Shown here piece by piece: positions 50,873 through 58,909 of a DNA stretch of 64,000 nucleotides. The position numbers and the translations under genes were made by a program. Within the stretch, counting starts at the first letter, position 1; each line of letters opens with the position of its first letter. The notes beneath the pieces were generated by a model, which was not told the origin of the DNA, made no database searches, and was given only the letters and a program-made list of their open reading frames with translations. The DNA is from Rhizobacter sp. OV335 (GTDB taxonomy: Bacteria > Pseudomonadota > Gammaproteobacteria > Burkholderiales > Burkholderiaceae_C). The stretch covers positions 62,001-126,000 of the forward strand of contig NZ_FRCQ01000014.1 of the NCBI RefSeq assembly GCF_900142965.1, in the 5' to 3' direction.

Positions 50873-51667
50873 ATGACGCCGAGCGTTGCCCCCCCCCAGA
50901 TGATCACCGGCGGCGTGGCACCGCCCGGGTTCGAGAACGAGTGCGGGAAGCTCGAGATCCGCAATGAGGGCGAACGCAAGCGCACGATCGACATCATCGA
51001 GAAGCGCAAGAGGCGCCAGAGCGGGTACCTGAGCGAGGAGCTGCAGAAGACGCTCGACAAGGCCAAGGGAACCGGCATGACCTTCTCGTCGGCGCTCAGC
51101 AGCATCCCCGGGGCCGGCGGCACCTTCTGCGCGAGCAGCAGCGGCCCGGCGCAGGAATGCAATCCGAGCGGGCTGACGCCGGGCGGCACCAGCGAGCAGA
51201 AGGTCGGCTGCAACAAGGAAACCCGCGAGAGCGACGACTCGAAGCACGACGCGGCCAAGGAGAAAGCGGGGGTGCTGTGCGACAAGAGCCATGTCCACCC
51301 CGGCGGCGGCAAGGGCGGGCATGCCGAGCCGAAGATCTTCAACGACCTGACCAACAAGGCCGGCGCCGCGGCGATGCGGGGCGGCACCGTGGTGCTGAAC
51401 ATCGACTGGCGCTTCAAGCAGCCCGATGGGCGCGCCGATCAGTCGGGCATGCCGTGCCCGACCTGCTACGCGATGCTCTGCAAGGCCGCCAAGGAATGCG
51501 ATATCGTCATCCTGATCTGCGCCGAGGACAAGGAACCGACACCGATCTCGAAGGACGACTGCGCCGACGACGGATCGTACCGGGCACTGTGCACGAAAGT
51601 CGACGGCGCCCCAACGCCCGGACGCGCGGCCGCCAAGCGCGCGGCCGAACTTGCCAAGAACATGTGA
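50873..51667 (+). CDS. Putative deaminase-fold T6SS toxin
   Basis: 264 residues. The C-terminal half has GGHAEPKIFNDL at 148-159 (HAE zinc ligand and catalytic Glu at 150-152) and MPCPTCYAMLC at 193-203 (PCxxC, Cys 195 and 198), the two-part signature of the cytidine-deaminase-like superfamily used by many polymorphic toxins. The N-terminal about 110 residues are a Cys-rich, charged region (KLEIRNEGERKRTID), probably the delivery part. A helix pair and strands around the motifs (TVVLNIDWR, DIVILICAED) fit the fold. It lies directly after the PAAR-like gene and before two probable immunity genes. Substrate (nucleotide, RNA or DNA base) is unknown. Confidence 0.8.
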   Translation: MTPSVAPPQMITGGVAPPGFENECGKLEIRNEGERKRTIDIIEKRKRRQSGYLSEELQKTLDKAKGTGMTFSSALSSIPGAGGTFCASSSGPAQECNPSGLTPGGTSEQKVGCNKETRESDDSKHDAAKEKAGVLCDKSHVHPGGGKGGHAEPKIFNDLTNKAGAAAMRGGTVVLNIDWRFKQPDGRADQSGMPCPTCYAMLCKAAKECDIVILICAEDKEPTPISKDDCADDGSYRALCTKVDGAPTPGRAAAKRAAELAKNM

Positions 51668-51680
51668 CCTGCGCTCCACC

Positions 51681-52388
51681 ATGACCTTCCCCACCTACCT
51701 GCAGTCGCTCGACCTCGCGGCATGGCCTCTCGATTTCAGCTGGGAGCCCATCGATGCCAACCTGATCTGGACCTCCAACGACGAGGACGACCCGCGGCTC
51801 GCGCAAGCCATGCAGAGAATCAAGCCGACGCCGCTCTATGCGCTGGGCATTGCCAGCTGCGAATGGGTCGCGGCGCGCTTCGAGTCGCACACCGACGTGA
51901 GCGACCTGCGGCTGCGCATCGAGGCGGCCTGGGCGGCCGTCATCGACTGGCGCTATGCCCGCATCACCGACGTGGCACCGCTGCCGGAAGACGTGCCGCG
52001 CCTGACCGTGCGTCCGGCCTGGTTCTGCTCCCATGTGATGTCGCATGCCTTCCTGATGTTCACCGGCCAGGAAGCACTGAACGATGCCCACGCCCTCGTG
52101 CGGCTGTGCGACCACGTGCTCGGCCGCCACCCGGCGTTTGAGCCCTGGCTGTCGCAGACCCTGCGCCGGCTGGCGACGCAGTTCCCGCAGAACGATGACG
52201 GCAGCGCGGGCCGCCCGATCCCGCGTTCTTTCTTCGATCCGGCCTTCGTCTGGGACGATGCGCGCGTCGAGGACGAACTCAAGCGCACCATCGAAGCGCT
52301 CGACCCCTCGCGCAACCCCTACCTGCGCGCGCCCGCAGGCATGCTCGACAAGGGCTTCACCGGCACGCCCTACCGCTACCCGGCCTGA
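51681..52388 (+). CDS. Probable immunity protein 1
   Basis: 235 residues, no signal peptide, so cytoplasmic, as expected for protection from a deaminase. LDFSWEPIDANLIWTSNDED, CEWVAARFESHTDVSDLRLR and RITDVAPLP are seen; the C-terminus ends NPYLRAPAGMLDKGFTGTPYRY. The next protein ends in the same pattern, so the two are related copies. Starts 13 bp after the toxin stop. The role is inferred from place, size and tandem copies. Confidence 0.65.
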   Translation: MTFPTYLQSLDLAAWPLDFSWEPIDANLIWTSNDEDDPRLAQAMQRIKPTPLYALGIASCEWVAARFESHTDVSDLRLRIEAAWAAVIDWRYARITDVAPLPEDVPRLTVRPAWFCSHVMSHAFLMFTGQEALNDAHALVRLCDHVLGRHPAFEPWLSQTLRRLATQFPQNDDGSAGRPIPRSFFDPAFVWDDARVEDELKRTIEALDPSRNPYLRAPAGMLDKGFTGTPYRYPA

Positions 52389-52389
52389 C

Positions 52390-53157
52390 ATGCTGCCCCG
52401 CCCCGACTGGATCGCGCTGAGCGCGGACGAGCGGCGTCGCCTGCGCTACATCTGGGACGACACCCGGGCCTCGCAGGACGTCACCGGCAACGTCGGCTGG
52501 GTGCTCGAGGCCGCGGTGCGCCTGTCGGTGCGAGCGCAGCTGACGCTGTGCGTCGGGCTGTACGAGAGCATCGTCTGGCGCTTCGAAGGCCTGCACCATC
52601 GCGACGAAGCGCTGCAGGTGGCCGAAGCCGCGTGGTGCGCGACGGTCGATCCGCGCTACCTGCGCTTCTACGAGCTGACGCGCACCGACTGGGTCGGTCC
52701 GGTCGAAGGGCCCTTGTGGTGCGCGATGGCCTGGCTCGAGCCGGCGGTACGCATCGGCCACCAGTTCCCGGCCGAGCTGTACGACGCGATCGGCTACCTG
52801 GGTTGCCTCGCCCAGCACGTGGCGCCGCAGCCCGAGGCCTGGGGAGCCTGGCTGGAGGGCGCCCTGGAGCGGCTGGTGGCGCGGCACCCCCCGCATGAGG
52901 ATGACCCGTTCGACGATCCGTTCGGCCGCCGCATCGGCACCCGACTCGGCCCGCTGGTCGGCCGCGGCATTTTCGATCCGCATCACGAGCCGTCGGCCCG
53001 CGCCGATGCCGCGTTCCTGGCTGGCGTGCTGGCGGATGCGCAGGCGTCGGGCAACCCGTTCCTCGCGAACCCCGGCGACCTGAAGGACGCGGGCTTCGTC
53101 GGTACGCCCTACAGGCTCGACCCACCCAACTCATACCCCCAGGCGAAGAACGCCTGA
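52390..53157 (+). CDS. Probable immunity protein 2, related to the previous one
   Basis: 255 residues. YIWDDTRASQDVTGNVGWVL, CVGLYESIVWRFEGLHHRDE, and RFYELTRTDWVGPV follow the same order as in the upstream protein (IW...D, CEWVAARFE, RITDVAP), and the C-terminus NPFLANPGDLKDAGFVGTPYR matches. It therefore arose by duplication of the same family. Tandem immunity copies are common beside polymorphic toxins. The gene starts one base after the previous stop. Confidence 0.65.
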   Translation: MLPRPDWIALSADERRRLRYIWDDTRASQDVTGNVGWVLEAAVRLSVRAQLTLCVGLYESIVWRFEGLHHRDEALQVAEAAWCATVDPRYLRFYELTRTDWVGPVEGPLWCAMAWLEPAVRIGHQFPAELYDAIGYLGCLAQHVAPQPEAWGAWLEGALERLVARHPPHEDDPFDDPFGRRIGTRLGPLVGRGIFDPHHEPSARADAAFLAGVLADAQASGNPFLANPGDLKDAGFVGTPYRLDPPNSYPQAKNA

Positions 53158-53165
53158 CGGACGTG

Positions 53166-53726
53166 ATGCAACGACGACTTCTGCTGATCGCGACCGCAGC
53201 CGTCTCACTCCTGCCTGCGATCGCGTCGGCCAGGAAGCCGGTGGCCAAGGTGCTGGGGCAGACGATCTACCGCGACGACACGACAAAGCCGGCTCGCGAT
53301 CTGGATGGCCAGATCCTCGGGCCGCTGCTGCAGCGGTTCGCCGAGCAGGAGCGCTTGTCGGTCACCGACGCCGAGGTGGCGGAACTCGAAACGGCACTGA
53401 AGCTGCCACCGTCTCCCCCCGGCCTGTCGGAGTCCGACAAGGCGATGCTGCGACAGCTGCCGCGCGAGATGGTGCTGCAGTGGAAGATCAGCAAGGCGCT
53501 GTACCAGCGCTACGGCGGCGAGGTGATCTTCCAGCAGGCCAACCCGATGGAACCGGTCGGCGCGATGCGGCGCTTTCTGGAGGAGCAGGAGAAAGCCGGC
53601 GCCTTCGAGATCTACAACGCCGAGGATCGCAAGCGGTTCTTCGAGTACTTCGTCCGGCCGCAGATCATGGTGGTTCCGAAGGAGAGGGTGAATTACGACG
53701 TGCCTTGGTGGCGGAAGGCGAATTGA
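53166..53726 (+). CDS. Exported SurA-N-like protein, unknown
   Basis: 186 residues with a signal peptide (MQRRLLLIATAAVSLLPAIASA). AKVLGQTIYRDD, then a helical region (LLQRFAEQERLSVTDAEVAEL) and LPREMVLQWKISKALYQRYGG resemble the N-terminal chaperone part of SurA/PpiC proteins, but no PPIase domain follows. It should be periplasmic. It lies 8 bp downstream of the immunity genes and may be another protection factor or unrelated. ATG is preferred over the GTG three bases upstream. Confidence 0.65.
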   Translation: MQRRLLLIATAAVSLLPAIASARKPVAKVLGQTIYRDDTTKPARDLDGQILGPLLQRFAEQERLSVTDAEVAELETALKLPPSPPGLSESDKAMLRQLPREMVLQWKISKALYQRYGGEVIFQQANPMEPVGAMRRFLEEQEKAGAFEIYNAEDRKRFFEYFVRPQIMVVPKERVNYDVPWWRKAN

Positions 53727-53761
53727 GAGATCGAACCCCAAGAAGCCCTCATCGCTCAAGC

Positions 53762-53800
53762 TTGATCACGCGGTCGATCATGTTTATACTTGTATAAACA
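53762..53800 (+). promoter_or_regulatory. Promoter and perfect palindromic operator of the mazEF-type pair
   Basis: TTGATC (53762-53767) and TATACT (53785-53790) are 17 bp apart, a good sigma-70 promoter. The -10 box lies in TGTTTATACTTGTATAAACA (53781-53800), a 9+2+9 perfect palindrome. AbrB-fold antitoxins bind such sites, so autorepression by the antitoxin or complex is expected. AAAGGAG follows at 53804-53810. Confidence 0.75.
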
Positions 53801-53816
53801 TCCAAAGGAGTTCGTG

Positions 53817-54080
53817 ATGTCGACAGGTGTGAAGGTTGAGCAGACGGTGCAGGAGTGGGGCAATGGTCTCGGCGTGCGCATCACTTCTGCCGTGGCCAAG
53901 GCGGCGAAGTTCTCTCGAGGTCTTCCAGTGACGGTTGAAGTCGTTGACGAAGGCATTCTGGTGCGTCCGGCGGCGACGAAACCCAAGCTGACGCTCGCAC
54001 AGAAGCTCAAGGCCTTCGATCCGGCGGTGCATGGCGGCGAGTCGATGCCCGACGGTCGCGTTGGAGAGGAACGATTCTGA
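53817..54080 (+). CDS. MazE/ChpI-type antitoxin (AbrB fold)
   Basis: 87 residues. VKVEQTVQEWGNGLGVRITSAVAKAAKFSRG is the swapped-hairpin AbrB DNA-binding fold (in parts: WGNGLGVRI is the core), followed by VTVEVVDEGILVRPA and an acidic, flexible toxin-binding tail. The ATG with AAAGGAG six bases upstream is used rather than the earlier in-frame ATG, which lies inside the promoter palindrome. TGATG overlap couples it to the toxin gene. Confidence 0.9.
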   Translation: MSTGVKVEQTVQEWGNGLGVRITSAVAKAAKFSRGLPVTVEVVDEGILVRPAATKPKLTLAQKLKAFDPAVHGGESMPDGRVGEERF

Positions 54081-54442
54081 TGGTTGCTCGCGCGCTATGG
54101 GTTCCCGATCGCGGGGACATGATCTGGATAGGCTTCAGTCCGCAGGTGGGCCACGAGATGCGCGACGAGCATCCGATGGTGGTCTTGTCGACGAAGTCTT
54201 TCAACGAACGCACCGGCATCGTGATCGGCTTGCCGATGACGCACGCGCAGTCGAACGAGACCAATCCTTTCGCGCTGAAGTACGTCGGGCCGAAAGGCGA
54301 GGCCGGCTACGTGCTGACACATCAACCGAAGTCTTTCGATTGGCGAGCACGAGGCGCCCGGCCTCATCCTTGGAAACAGGTTTCGCCAGCGGTGTTCGCT
54401 GAGGCATGTGAAGGCCTCAACTCCATCATCAACATCGGTTGA
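54080..54442 (+). CDS. MazF/PemK-type mRNA interferase toxin
   Basis: 120 residues. VPDRGDMIWIGFSPQVGHEMRDEHPMVVLS is the N-terminal signature (in parts: RGDMIWIGFSPQ), followed by TGIVIGLPMTHA with the conserved Thr, GYVLTHQPKSFDW, and a C-terminal helix FAEACEGLNSIINIG. The family are ribosome-independent, sequence-specific RNases. Starts inside the antitoxin stop. Its Arg/Glu-rich basic loop RDEHP differs from the RRP of E. coli MazF but is common in ChpB-like relatives. Confidence 0.9.
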   Translation: MVARALWVPDRGDMIWIGFSPQVGHEMRDEHPMVVLSTKSFNERTGIVIGLPMTHAQSNETNPFALKYVGPKGEAGYVLTHQPKSFDWRARGARPHPWKQVSPAVFAEACEGLNSIINIG

Positions 54443-54489
54443 GTTCTTTCACGAGCACGGCCACTCGATGCGCCGGCGTTCGCTTTACT

Positions 54490-54876
54490 TCACCCCAACA
54501 AACTCGCCGGCACCTTCCCGCCGTTCTCCGCCAGCTTGACCATCACCTGCTTGTGCAGCCAGATGTTCATCGTCGCGGTGTCGTTGGTGTCGCCGGTGTA
54601 GCCCAGCTCGCCGGCCAGTTGGCGGCGTTCGGCCAGGCTCGATTCCATGCCGACCAGCTTCATCAGGTCGACGATCGAGGTGCGCCAGTTCAGCTTTTGC
54701 GACGAGGCCGCGGCCAGCTTGGTCAGCACCGCCTCCACGTCCACCTCGCTCAGTGCGACGGGTGCCGCTGTCGCCGGCACCGCGGCCGGTGCAGCCTGCG
54801 TCGGCGCCTGCGCCACCGCGGGCGCCTCGTCCTTCTTGCCAAAGATCGCGTCCTTGATCTTGCTGAAGATGCTCAT
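54490..54876 (-). CDS. DUF3597 family protein
   Basis: 128 residues. MSIFSKIKDAIFGKK is the family start. A Pro/Ala/Val linker (APAVAQAPTQAAPAAVPATA) leads to the conserved C-terminal domain VDVEAVLTKLAAASSQKLNW, RTSIVDLMKLVGMESSLAER, and ELGYTGDTNDTATMNIWLHK. This domain is a small helical bundle of unknown function, resembling LysM-associated or stress proteins. It is the only gene on its transcript; 72 bp separate it from the kelch pseudogene. Confidence 0.9.
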   Translation of the reverse strand: MSIFSKIKDAIFGKKDEAPAVAQAPTQAAPAAVPATAAPVALSEVDVEAVLTKLAAASSQKLNWRTSIVDLMKLVGMESSLAERRQLAGELGYTGDTNDTATMNIWLHKQVMVKLAENGGKVPASLLG

Positions 54877-54948
54877 CGTGGTCTCCTGGTTCGGTTGATG
54901 GCGCTGCGTCGGCAACGAAAGTCCAGTCTAGGCCTTGCAGCCCGCCGG

Positions 54949-55329
54949 TCAAGACGGAATCAGGCCAGCGTGACCGTAGACGCGGTGCAGCGTGGTGTTG
55001 TATTCGAAGGTGTTGAAGCGCCCGCCGATCACGTGGATCAGCCCGCCGTACGCGACGCAACTCACATGGTCGCGCACCGGGCAGCGGCTTCAGCGCCGTC
55101 CACCGGTCCGCCTTCGGGTCGTACACCTCGTGCCAGCCGACGCTCGCACGTTCAGCGGCCGGCTCCGACGCACCGCCGATCAGGTGCAGGCGCCCGCGCG
55201 CGCACCCTCCGGTGCCGACGCAGGCGGCAGCGGCGTCGGCGCCGCGGTCTGTGCCAGCGCCCGCCCTGATCCCAGCGCAGCCACTGCGTTTACCAGAAAA
55301 CTGCGACGCGGCATGCAGTCCATGGCCAT
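54949..55329 (-). pseudogene. Decayed kelch-repeat protein gene
   Basis: Pieces of one protein occur in three frames. Frame one, from the ATG at 55329, gives a Tat-like signal (MPRRSFLVNAVAALGSGRALAQ) and stops soon after. Frame two gives RLHLIGGASEPAAERASVGW and EVYDPKADRWTALKPLPGAR, a kelch repeat. Frame three gives RDHVSCVAYGGLIHVIGG, RFNTFEYNTTLHRVYGHAGL and a stop at 54949. Intact relatives are exported beta-propellers of about 350 residues; only about 125 codons remain, so at least two frameshifts and a large internal deletion have happened. Confidence 0.8.
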
Positions 55330-55430
55330 TCCCCTGAGTTGTCCATGCCGAAGCGTAACGGCCCGTCAGCGTGTCAGACAGGCTGTCGCCAAGGTGACAG
55401 AATCGCCGGTCGCAAAACATGCCCCCCACC

Positions 55431-56570
55431 ATGACCCGAACCGTCAGCGTCACCCGCACCTTGCCCGCCTTGCTGCTCACGCTGCTGCTCGTTGCCTGTG
55501 GCGGCGGCAGCGACAGCCCGAGCGACGTGACCCAGAAGCCGAACACGCCGGCCACGCCCGACACGCCCGCCTCGGGCCCGGCGCCGACAGACACGCAGGC
55601 TCCTGTCGTCTCGGCCTCGGCCACGGTGACCAGCGATGCCGTGACCCTCATCGCGCTCGCTACCGACAACGTCGGCATCGCCTCGATCACCTTCCTGGTC
55701 GATGGCAGCTCCATCCAGGTGACGGTGCAGAAATCGCCGAGCGACGGCTCGTACACCTCATCGCTGCCGATCGGCCTGATCACGAGCGGCACGCACAGCT
55801 TCGTCGCAGTGGCGGTCGACGCCGCCGGCAACAGCACCACGTCGGCCGAAGCCAGCTTCGTGATCGGCAACCCGAACGGCGGCGCCGACACCGTGCCGCC
55901 CACCATCACCGCCGCGGTCGAAGGCAATTTCGGGCTGGTCAAGCTGACCGCGATCGCGAAGGACGAGAAAAAGCTGTTCGGCGTCGACTTCCTGGTCGAC
56001 GGCAAGCAGACCGGCACCTCGGCCTCGCTGCACTACACCAGCAGCGACCCGGCCGACCAGTACTACCTGCTGTTCGACACCGCGACGCTGTCGCCCGGGC
56101 CGCACACGGTCGTCGCGCGGGCACGTGATTTCGGCGACCACACGACGCTGTCGGACGAGATCGTGCTGAACGTCGACCCCAGCGCCGGCCTCGCCGAGAC
56201 CGAGCCGAACAACGAGCTGGCCGCGGCCAACGTGGTGGCGCCCGGGCAGCTGCAGATCTCCGGCACGCTGAAGACCGAGACGGTCAACACCTTCCTGCAC
56301 CCCGACAGCGACTACTACAAGCTGGCCGTCCCGGCCGGGCAGACGCTGACGGTGCGCATGCTGACCCCGCAGCACCAGGGCTTCTTCCTGTCCGTCGTCG
56401 ATGCGAACGGCGACAAGCTGTCCGGCGACGCCGCCTTCCCCAGCTCGGGCGTGGTCAGCGTGACCTACACGAATGGCGCGGCCGCCCGCGACGTGTGGAT
56501 CCGCTTGTCGAGCATCCCGTACGACTTCAAGACGCGCAACCAGTACACGCTGTCGCTGAGCCTGCAGTGA
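55431..56570 (+). CDS. Lipoprotein with Ig-like and PPC domains
   Basis: About 379 residues. Signal ending LLVACGGGSD gives a lipobox with Cys near 24, so it is a lipid-anchored envelope protein. A Pro/Thr linker (KPNTPATPDTPASGPAPT) precedes two Ig-like modules (ITFLVDGSSIQVTVQ, FGVDFLVDGKQTGTSASL) and a pre-peptidase C-terminal (PPC) domain with ETEPNNELAAANVV and DYYKLAVPAGQTLTVRML. PPC domains usually help secreted hydrolases bind substrates or leave the cell, but no catalytic domain is present. It may bind cell-surface polymers. The ATG of MTRTVSV is used; a start four codons upstream is also possible. Confidence 0.82.
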   Translation: MTRTVSVTRTLPALLLTLLLVACGGGSDSPSDVTQKPNTPATPDTPASGPAPTDTQAPVVSASATVTSDAVTLIALATDNVGIASITFLVDGSSIQVTVQKSPSDGSYTSSLPIGLITSGTHSFVAVAVDAAGNSTTSAEASFVIGNPNGGADTVPPTITAAVEGNFGLVKLTAIAKDEKKLFGVDFLVDGKQTGTSASLHYTSSDPADQYYLLFDTATLSPGPHTVVARARDFGDHTTLSDEIVLNVDPSAGLAETEPNNELAAANVVAPGQLQISGTLKTETVNTFLHPDSDYYKLAVPAGQTLTVRMLTPQHQGFFLSVVDANGDKLSGDAAFPSSGVVSVTYTNGAAARDVWIRLSSIPYDFKTRNQYTLSLSLQ

Positions 56571-56599
56571 TGCAGGCCCGGCGGGCCAGCACCGGCTGA

Positions 56600-58741
56600 T
56601 CACCCGTTGTCCAGCGCCGAGCGCATCGCCGCGGTGCTGCGCCAGCTGGCCTGCAGCACGGCATCGCCGACCGTGCGCGCCCCCGCAGCGGCCCGGTTGG
56701 CCTGGCTCTGCCAACCCGGGCTCATGACGCCGTTCTTCAACTGATCGGCCAGGCCGGGGTCGCCGCCCGCGCCGTCGCGGCGCGCGTTCTTCACGTTCAC
56801 CGCGCTGTACTGCGAGATCGCCGAGTAGAAGGCGATGGCCGCCGCGCCGAGCGTCAGCAGCACCTGGGCCCAGGCCGCCTCGCCGCTCATGCCGGGGATC
56901 GGCTTGCCCGCGTGGGCCGGATCGGGGTGCTGCCCGGCGTGGTGCTTGTTCACCTCGTACACCACCGCGTTCACGCCACGCCCCAGCGCCAGCGCACCGG
57001 CGCCGCCCAGCAGGCCGTAGGTGAACTGCTGCGACAGCCGCTGCCCGACCTGCGCCGAATACTCCAGCGGCGCACGCAGCTTGTTCCAGCCTTCGGTTGC
57101 TGCAAAGGCCACGGCGGTGCTCTCCATCGACTGGTTGAACAACTGGCGCGCGAAAGAGTCCTGCGGCAGGTCGGTCAGCTTGCCGCTGTCGATCAGCGCG
57201 ACCTCGTCCTTGCAGCCCTGGATCCGCGCCGCGAGCTGCGTGGCCACCTCGTTGCCGGCCTCCAGCGCCGGGCCTTCGGCCGGTGGCAGCGCCTGCAGCC
57301 GCGCCTCGAGCTCCTTCTGCCGGCCCTCCACCATCGATTTGACGCGGCCGGCGATCGTCGTCTCGGGCTCGGTCAGCAGGGCCTGCAGCTTCTTCTCGTC
57401 GATGCCGTCGCCGGTGATCGGCCGGCCCGCCTCCCAGTCGGCCTGGCCGATGGCGTTGAACAGGTCGCCATACAGGATGCTCAGCTTCAGTTCGTCGGTC
57501 CGCGCCGTCTTCTCGTCCTTGCCCGCCGCGATGTGCTGCCCGAGCAGCGCGGCCAGCGCCAGCACGACCGACACGCCGGTGATGGCCGGCGTCGACCACT
57601 TCGCCGCCTGCAGCGCCGGCGCCAGGATGCTGCTCGCGCCCCGCGCCGTGCGCAGCCACACCTGGGCCCGCGTGGAGTTCTTCTGCCGCGCCTGCATGCC
57701 TTCCAGCCGCAGGCCGTCGACGACGAGCGCGGCCGCCTCGATTGCACGCACCGTCTGGCGCTGCTGGATATCCGCCAGCGCGTCGTGCTCGTCCTGCGAC
57801 AGTGATGCGAAAAAGGCCGACATCCGCTGTTCGGTCGGCGGCTGGTCGGCCGGCAAGGCCTGCCCAGGATGCGACTGTGCGAGCGATGCCATCAGCGTCT
57901 GCATCGCCTCGGCATCCGCCTGTGCCGCCGCGTTCAGCCTCTCGAGCTTCGCCTCGATCTGCGGCAAGCTCGTGTTCGCCTTGAGGTTGCCGGGCATCTT
58001 GCCCATCGGCGCGCCCTTCTGCCGCATCACGGTGATGGCCGAAACGATCGGCGTCTGCAGCGCCGCCGTCACGAAGGGCTGGGCCGCCAGCGCCGCGCCG
58101 CTGCCGATCAGCACCTTCGTCGGCGTACTCGCCAGCCCCGCGAACGGGATCACGCCGTAGAGCAGCGCCTGGAACAGCGAACCGCTGCTCGGGATGTAGC
58201 GCCCTCCCTTGGCGGCCATCGATTCCATCGCGTGCAGCTTCTGCGGCGTCATCTGCAGCGCACCGGTCAGGAACTGCTCGAGCCGCTCGTCGGTCAGCCG
58301 CTGCGCGAGTTCGGCATGCGTGGGCGTCGTGCCGGCATTCGCTGCCAGCGGGTTGTGGCGCACCTGGTTGAGGATGTCGGCCGCGGCAGCGCGCTGCGCC
58401 GCACCCGGCACGCGCGCACGCTGCGCGCCGAGCTTGCGCTCGAAGTCCGGCAGGTTGCGCGCGAGGTGGATCTCGTCGGGATGCGGCAGGTCGATCGGCG
58501 GCGCTGTCGTCGCCTCATGCGTCGTCGCGCGGCTCAGGTCCTGCAGCGCGATGTCGTTGCCGAGGCGCGGTCGCTGTCGGCCATCGGCGGACGGCGTGCG
58601 AGAGATCGGGGGCCCGCCGTCTTCACGCGTTCGCGAAGAGCGGGTCGGTGTGACGACAGACGGTGTGGAGAGGGACGACGCGCGGTGCTGCGTGACGCCG
58701 AAGCGGGACTGCGGCGGTTTCGGGAGTGCGGGGCTCGACAT
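56600..58741 (-). CDS. Large Ser/Thr/Pro-led protein, candidate type III secretion effector
   Basis: 713 residues. The first about 80 are Ser/Thr/Pro/Arg-rich and disordered (MSSPALPKPPQSRFGVTQHR, LSTPSVVTPTRSSRTRED), as seen in type III effectors. The rest is helical with two or three hydrophobic segments: LFQALLYGVIPFAGLAS, ITGVSVVLALAALLG, and AQVLLTLGAAAIAFYSAISQY. No catalytic motif or Sec signal is seen. A TTCG-N16-TTCG box lies 79 bp upstream. The layout recalls membrane-targeted effector families of plant-associated Xanthomonas and Ralstonia, but I cannot name one. Confidence is high that it is a gene and low for the effector role. Confidence 0.8.
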   Translation of the reverse strand: MSSPALPKPPQSRFGVTQHRASSLSTPSVVTPTRSSRTREDGGPPISRTPSADGRQRPRLGNDIALQDLSRATTHEATTAPPIDLPHPDEIHLARNLPDFERKLGAQRARVPGAAQRAAAADILNQVRHNPLAANAGTTPTHAELAQRLTDERLEQFLTGALQMTPQKLHAMESMAAKGGRYIPSSGSLFQALLYGVIPFAGLASTPTKVLIGSGAALAAQPFVTAALQTPIVSAITVMRQKGAPMGKMPGNLKANTSLPQIEAKLERLNAAAQADAEAMQTLMASLAQSHPGQALPADQPPTEQRMSAFFASLSQDEHDALADIQQRQTVRAIEAAALVVDGLRLEGMQARQKNSTRAQVWLRTARGASSILAPALQAAKWSTPAITGVSVVLALAALLGQHIAAGKDEKTARTDELKLSILYGDLFNAIGQADWEAGRPITGDGIDEKKLQALLTEPETTIAGRVKSMVEGRQKELEARLQALPPAEGPALEAGNEVATQLAARIQGCKDEVALIDSGKLTDLPQDSFARQLFNQSMESTAVAFAATEGWNKLRAPLEYSAQVGQRLSQQFTYGLLGGAGALALGRGVNAVVYEVNKHHAGQHPDPAHAGKPIPGMSGEAAWAQVLLTLGAAAIAFYSAISQYSAVNVKNARRDGAGGDPGLADQLKNGVMSPGWQSQANRAAAGARTVGDAVLQASWRSTAAMRSALDNG

Positions 58742-58819
58742 GGTGACGCTGCGTGTCGCGAGGAGAGTTCAGAGGAGCTGCACTGTCTTCGTGCGCCGTT
58801 GTCATATTTCGGCGCGCAC

Positions 58820-58843
58820 CGAAAGGCATGCCATCCATGCGAA
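58820..58843 (-). promoter_or_regulatory. hrpII/PIP-like box upstream of the candidate effector gene
   Basis: On the minus strand TTCG is followed by 16 bases and TTCG, exactly the hrpII spacing used by HrpB-type AraC activators of Ralstonia; read as TTCGC-N15-TTCGG it is a relaxed PIP box. The proper -10 (YANNNT 30-32 bp on) is not clear, so the call is tentative. It is 78 bases before the start codon. Confidence 0.45.
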
Positions 58844-58909
58844 GCGTCATGCGCCCGTCACGCAGTGCGGCTCCAATGAAAACCTTTACATCGAACCCCT
58901 GACCCCCGA

